From: Guyanagaster necrorhizus
Taxonomy: Eukaryota > Basidiomycota > Agaricomycetes > Agaricales > Physalacriaceae
Direction: 5' to 3'
NCBI RefSeq assembly: GCF_019112545.1
Contig: NW_025064883.1
Span: 62,001 to 126,000 of the forward strand
DNA length: 64,000 bases
The notes below the pieces were generated by a model. That model was not told the origin of the DNA. It saw only the letters and a list, made by a program, of their open reading frames with translations, and did no database searches. The translations under genes and the position numbers were made by a program. Numbering within the stretch: the stretch's first letter is position 1; each line of letters starts with the position of its first letter. Shown here one piece after another: positions 58,601 through 64,000 of the stretch.

Positions 58601-61600
58601 TGAGTTGGATGGCGGAAAACCCTTGTGTGGAACGCACTCATATACTTGACACTGTTCGGGTGGCGTCATGCTTGTTGCCACCGTATAATCTCCATCTTCT
58701 CGCGTGATAACCACTAGGAGATGTTAGTAGACACTCATCAGGCCAAAATACTTTTCCTTACCGCAAGTATTTTGAGAACCAGAAGTTTCTGCAATATTAT
58801 AGTCAGACGTCAGTTACCCCATGCTATATTGAGTATTCACCGGTCGCAATCTCCGTCAGCCTTTGTAACGCTGTAAGTGTGTTAGACTGTTTCACGATAT
58901 GTGATATGAGTAAAAGTCCCACCTGAAGATAAGTTGATGTCGCTCGAAATATCCTTACTCCACTTCAAGATGGACGCAAGATCAGAGGCGCTCAGTGTGG
59001 ACTCCTGCTCGTCACTCATGGCAGTCTTCGTCTGACCGTAAGGGAAATTCGGATCGTCTACAGTGACATTCTCGGTTTGGACAGCAACATCAGACATGAA
59101 TATAGGTCGCTTGAGAGGATACTGAGGCCGGCTCCCTACCACCGTGTTGAGATAATTCCTAGGTTAGAAATGTCATGCAGATGTTGCAGAGTAAAAGGAA
59201 AGACATTGCGCACACAATGCCTTGAGCTCCCCACTGAGAGTGTCGAGATATGCCACGACGCTGCAATTCACTTCCCAGCCCTTCGACGCCTGTGCGGACG
59301 AAATGACACCCTTGCTGAATCAATGTGAGATGAGCAGCAAAAGGAAGAAAAATAAAGACAAACAAGGTAAAGACCCCAACCTTCTTCCAAGAGCCAGTCA
59401 TGGTTCACTGCTAACCTTGAAACAGTTGGTACGGCGTTTTTAGAGCTGAACGAAACTTACTTGACGGCAGTATCGTACTGCTTGTTAGCACTTGGCCTGT
59501 TCAACAATGAAGACAATTCGGCGTCCTGGACAAAACTTTATTAGGTACTTTCCTGGACAAAGACATTAGTGTTGAAAGTACCACGAGAGCCACCCATGTG
59601 CTGGTGTTCACTGGACTTGGAGACAGCCACCTGGTAAAAATAAGTATGGCGAGCAGATGGTAGACGCGAAGTGAGATACTTCTTGATGAATCTCTGATTC
59701 AGTTCAATCTGTTTCAAGTAACGGTTGCGTGTTTCTTCAGTAACGTTACGCTTTCTCATGCTAGATATCATAGCCAGGCTGTGGAAAAACAGACCGTATC
59801 TGACATGTCGGTGGCTGGGTTCATTTTTGTCAAGGCAAACTTTGAAAAGACCTGAGAGGCATACTGACTTTGGGTGCCTATCTCTGGAATCGTAGACGGA
59901 AAAACCGAGCTCTGCAGCTTCGTCAAAAAATCCCAAACAGTAGAAGCCGACAATCTGGCATCGCTTCCTCAATGTCCATCAACGGGTAAAATCGCGAAGT
60001 GAATCACCTTGAAGGAGTTATACCTTTAGAAAGAATCAATGACGGTAGAATGTGATTTACTTGGCAATCTCACCAATTCAACGCAAGTGCCAGATTTCCT
60101 GACTGCGCTCGCAGTTGCGTCAAGTACTCGGCCTCATTGAACACCTCTGTGTCGAAGGCAGTTTCAGCGGAACGAGCATAGGTGTAACCCCCTAGAGCAC
60201 GGATAACATTGAGACAGCCTAAAAAACTTGAGATCTTACTGTTAGTCTGGCTAAACAGAACATACGCACTTTGGGCTAATGCGATGGTATCGGCTCCGCT
60301 GGATGCCTGTTTAATTTCGTTAACGCACTAGTGAAACGTTAGTAATGATTCCCACATGAACGGCTTATAAAACATACATCCTCCGCCGCAGTAACCAGTT
60401 CGTTTACTAAAGACACCTGAGCCTGATTTACAGACTTCATACAGAACCGCCGCTCACTGTGTTCGCAAACAAAAAGCCTCGTTATGATTGCGTAGACTCG
60501 CGCGAACGCGGTGTAAACCCTGGACGAAGCTGTCAAAATGGAGTACAAGAACTGAGAACTGATAACTCTCACCGATCTCCTGCACTGTTGCCGTACTGAA
60601 TTGCCTCCTCTAGACGGGGAATCATCGTGCTGATGTGCATACTGTCATATCCAGACACCATGCTGCAATAGAGCACCTGTGCTCGACTGTGGAAAGAGTT
60701 GAAACTTGGAACCAGCTCACAAGAAATAGCAGCAAACCATTTTTCACTGCTAGAACCATGCCTTTCGGCTATGCGTAAGGCTAGTCTAGCAAGATCGGCA
60801 GAAAATCGATATAACTCTCGCTGCTCCGCGGCACCTACAATGCGTAAGGAGACATAACGGAATAGCGCAACAACGACACACCTCCAAGCGCCCAGAAGAA
60901 GCCTAGAGCAGTGCCCGGAACCATTCCGTTCCTGATGACTACGATTATCATTAGCCGTTTGGATACAACTAGCTACTGACCGTAAAGCTTGTTGGATTGT
61001 CTGGAAGCAAGGGTTACAACTCATAATGGCCAATAAATGCATCTTTTGTACTCACAGTCAATCCGATGACATCTGCAAAAGCGGGAGATGTACTCCAATA
61101 CGCATTAGTGCCAGCATCATTCAACAGCTCGACGGCTAACAGATGTCTTGGATCTGTAGTGCGTGGAATGGAGAGAATTTCATCAAACCCAACAGCTAAA
61201 ATCTCATTTTTTACTTCTTCGAACATTCTATCAGCCTTTCTCCTGGTCGGTGCAGGATCAATTTCTACACCTAGATTCTTTAATGCCAGTAAATTGTCAC
61301 TCAAGGCATCTGCAAAATTTCCTCGCATCCAATGATTGCGGGATCTAAGCCGCAGAAGATACCCTGTTTGTTCTGGTCGTTGAGCATGCAGCATACAATC
61401 TTGGACCAAATCATTTGAAGCGGCATAATCCCCTAGAGGGATCTTATTCAGAGACAGACGACAACGCTTGTGACAAAAATCGTACCTCCCCAGCTCGCTA
61501 GTCTGACAAGTTTAATCATAAATAGACATGCTGGGAGAATCGGAGGGATGCTCACGATGCAATACGAGAGAAAAGTTGAAATGTTCGCTGGGGATGTTCT

Positions 61601-64000
61601 GACCACGGATCGTCTCGAAGAAGAGAGCGCGCGCTATGGAAAGATCGGACAGCAAGCTAGGGATCGTCAATCTCTGCAACGGTCTAGAGTGACGCCTTTG
61701 ACATACTTCGTGAGCACCCCTGGTCCATGCAGCCTCACCAGCTTCAATGAGAACAGACAGAAGTTCGTCTCTTTTGGGATGGTCATGCAAAAGGGAAAGG
61801 CATCTAAAACTCTGCGGTTGGTACATAACACAGAAAGCAGATGGTAGGTACTTACCGCTTGGCATGCTCGGCAATTCGGTAAACATCTACCGGTGTCTCA
61901 TGCAACATCATCAGGACGATCTGCGTGATAAAGAGTAGCTCAGTCCTTGTGTGGACGAATTTCAGCAGTTGACGCACTCTGAAAGACATTTTTGCGGCTA
62001 CATCCTCCGGTAGATTGGCAGCTTCAGCTTGTGCTGCCTGGCGGTACCGGTCATGTGCGAAGCTGCACATGTCCCGAGCGCGTTGGATCAGCCATCCTTC
62101 ATCAAGTGCTTTTTGAAGTCCTAGAATTGAATTTCGAGGGCTGTTAGTTGTGTCCATTCTGTGAAAGGACAAATATTCTTCGTGTTCATCCTCGCTGCTA
62201 CTGCTACCACTTGCATCCTCCAAATGCATCATCAGCGCTACTTCAGTGACTTTGAATCTATATACGACGCGATCAAATTATGTCATATGACGGGCTCGAG
62301 AAAACGTACGATTCTCCAAATAACGCAGCCCAAAGCAAGTATTTCCTAGCCTCTTCAGGAAGTTCCCTCAACTGTGATACAAGAAATGTGAGGTCTGTGG
62401 GATCCAATGTTTTTTCGGTATCAAGGCTCGACTCAATGGCAGTCATATCATATCTATAGGGTCATTAGACCCGAAGGTCAGGTCAACTGCAGTCGAAGAC
62501 GTACTGCCACGAGTTGCGCTCCCAATCAAACACAATCTATCCGATGCTGCTATTAGTAGGGAATCTATAGCTGTGAGATGATTGTCATCGTACGAAGTTA
62601 TGGCGGTGAAATGCGTTCAAAATACTGCGCGCCGAAAAGGCGTTCCCAGAAGAAGCCGAGTAGATAAGACGAGAGAGCGGCGCACAATCTTCCTTGGCTC
62701 GGTGGAGTGTTTTGGAGACCAGCGACGAAATTGCGTTGTACGATAGTGGTTCCAGGTTGATCCAAGTTGGCTTCGACCGACTACTAAACATGGACCGGAC
62801 TCGCTCAACGATGTCACTGAATATGTAGTTGTCATTATGAGTATTGAAGTGACCTGGTGTGGATATGCTCACGCCCTATCTGACCGAATTGTGGCAAATA
62901 TTAGCTGTTAGATTGTTGAGCCACGAGGTAAATCATTTAACATATTTTACAGTACCATTCTACTCTTTGAGTTGATGAATGAAGACACAAGATCAAGAGT
63001 TCTGTCAAGCCATTAGTCCTTATACAAGTAGCGAAAAGGAAGTGCGTACGATTCATCCGCTTCATGTAAGTCATCCAAGAAAAGAGCAAACAATCGCGTC
63101 TCGGCAACGACAGTGAAGACATTCTCCACCAAGGTTTGAAAGCGAGCGCGTAACTCGCGACTTGACAGGCGTTCCTTCGGAGTGTCAAGGTGAATATCTA
63201 GGAGAGCCAAAATATCCCTGAGTTCAGGTGTTCCTTGGTACAAAAGAGGCGCGTTTTGTATCTGAGGACCCAAACGTTCCTTTAGAGCCGTGACGAAGCG
63301 ATGGACATCCGTATGAAAGACCATCAATTGCCGAAGGACGGAAGAGAGACAGCTAAGCTGTGCTTCGTTCATAAGATGCATCGGAAGGAGGGAAATATGG
63401 CTCACTAATGCCGAGAACGGCGCAGAATCGACGTTCTGAAATTTGGCATGCCCCCATAGTCCATGTGCTGGGCAAGTTGATCAGTCGATAGGTAATAACA
63501 ATCTAACAAAACGAAGCACATCGCCATTTAGCTTGATTGATCAGTATCATAGAGCTTTTTCCGATACTGGATCGACGTTAGCATTGCCATAACCAGAAAA
63601 CGAAATTTACCAACCCGGGAGAACCACTAACCACCACAACCTGAGCTCGAGCCGTTCGGGGTCTTGAACGCAATGTAGTCCTGAGTAAACCGTCACTTGT
63701 TTGCAATGACGATGTGATGCTGGGCGACACAGAGCTTTGATCGTAGGGTGTGCTTCTCGACACGGATCTAGTGACTTCAGCATTCATTACGTTAGACTTG
63801 GATGATACAGCGCTGCCCGAGGACCTGGAATCAGTGTGATCCTCGCCGTTCCCTGTCCCTGTACCCTGGCTTCCGGACGATGATATTGATATATATCCTT
63901 TTGATGCGGAAAAATGACGCGAAAAACTTGTGGACGTATTTCGGACTGAATTATAACTTCAGTTTCACAACCCTTACGACACAGCAAAGTACACTTACTA
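55691..64000 (-). CDS. Hybrid histidine kinase with AAA and GAF domains (partial, 5' end outside)
   Basis: C-terminal part of a large fungal two-component sensor kinase. Reading from the right edge: a P-loop ATPase region (VVVVSGSPG then IGKSSMIL, near 63630-63550), a long helical region (62900-59500), a GAF domain (about 58870-58200), the H-box [13 protein letters not shown] (about 58040-58070, phospho-acceptor His), HATPase N-box [14 protein letters not shown] and G-box [14 protein letters not shown] (57300-57000). A receiver domain has ALFD, then [24 protein letters not shown] and FFSKP. Asp and Lys are present. It ends GPSLPVT. The order AAA-GAF-HisKA-HATPase-REC fits fungal group X kinases (Mak2/Phk1/Chk1 type), whose N-terminal protein-kinase-like domain would lie beyond base 64000. 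Introns are numerous. Confidence 0.85.

Noticed and set aside
1..64000. tRNA, rRNA, snRNA, CRISPR or phage-type defence genes
   Set aside because: No cloverleaf, conserved RNA core, spaced repeat array or bacterial-style operon was recognised by eye on either strand; a covariance-model scan would be needed to exclude small RNAs.

Overview
The window looks like nuclear DNA of a mushroom-forming basidiomycete (Agaricomycetes). The genes are dense and cut by many introns of about 45-65 bp. Neighbours are often divergent with only 90-220 bp between start codons. The cytoplasmic dynein heavy chain is a motor-only polypeptide without its tail, a gene split known from Agaricomycetes (dhc1/dhc2). No bacterial operon, CRISPR array, rRNA or tRNA was recognised. 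All gene models are read by eye from splice sites, reading frame and recalled protein families; no search was run.

Layout. Bases 1-2603 are an AT-rich block without one CpG dinucleotide. It holds the decayed 3' end of a Ty3/gypsy chromovirus (chromodomain, polypurine tract, LTR). A sharp boundary near 2604 leads into ordinary gene space: a Baeyer-Villiger-type FAD monooxygenase whose frame seems broken near its 3' end, a Rab18-like GTPase, MGR2 (TIM23 gatekeeper, with a 4-nt microexon), PEX10, the spliceosomal protein SmE, and the 11-kb dynein motor gene dhc2. Then follow homoserine kinase (THR1), RRP5 (rRNA processing), a Tea1/Kel1-type kelch polarity protein, a zinc-cluster transcription factor with probable frame lesions, PMS1 (mismatch repair), a possible RSC58-like chromatin protein, mitochondrial ribosomal protein mL43, a serine-rich protein of unknown function, RNA polymerase III subunit RPC17/RPC9, a disordered unknown protein, a formamidopyrimidine-DNA glycosylase, UTP5 (SSU processome), a PHO85-like CDK, and the C-terminal part of a hybrid histidine kinase that runs off the right edge.

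Most genes are housekeeping: ribosome biogenesis (RRP5, UTP5), DNA repair (PMS1, FPG), organelle biogenesis (MGR2, PEX10, mL43), splicing and transcription (SmE, RPC17), polarity and transport (dhc2, Tea1-like, Rab18-like). They do not form one pathway. The most unusual signals are the CpG-free repeat block, the tail-less dynein, a set of GC-AG introns in unrelated conserved genes, the MGR2 microexon, and frame breaks in the monooxygenase and the transcription factor. I see no convincing undescribed multi-gene system.
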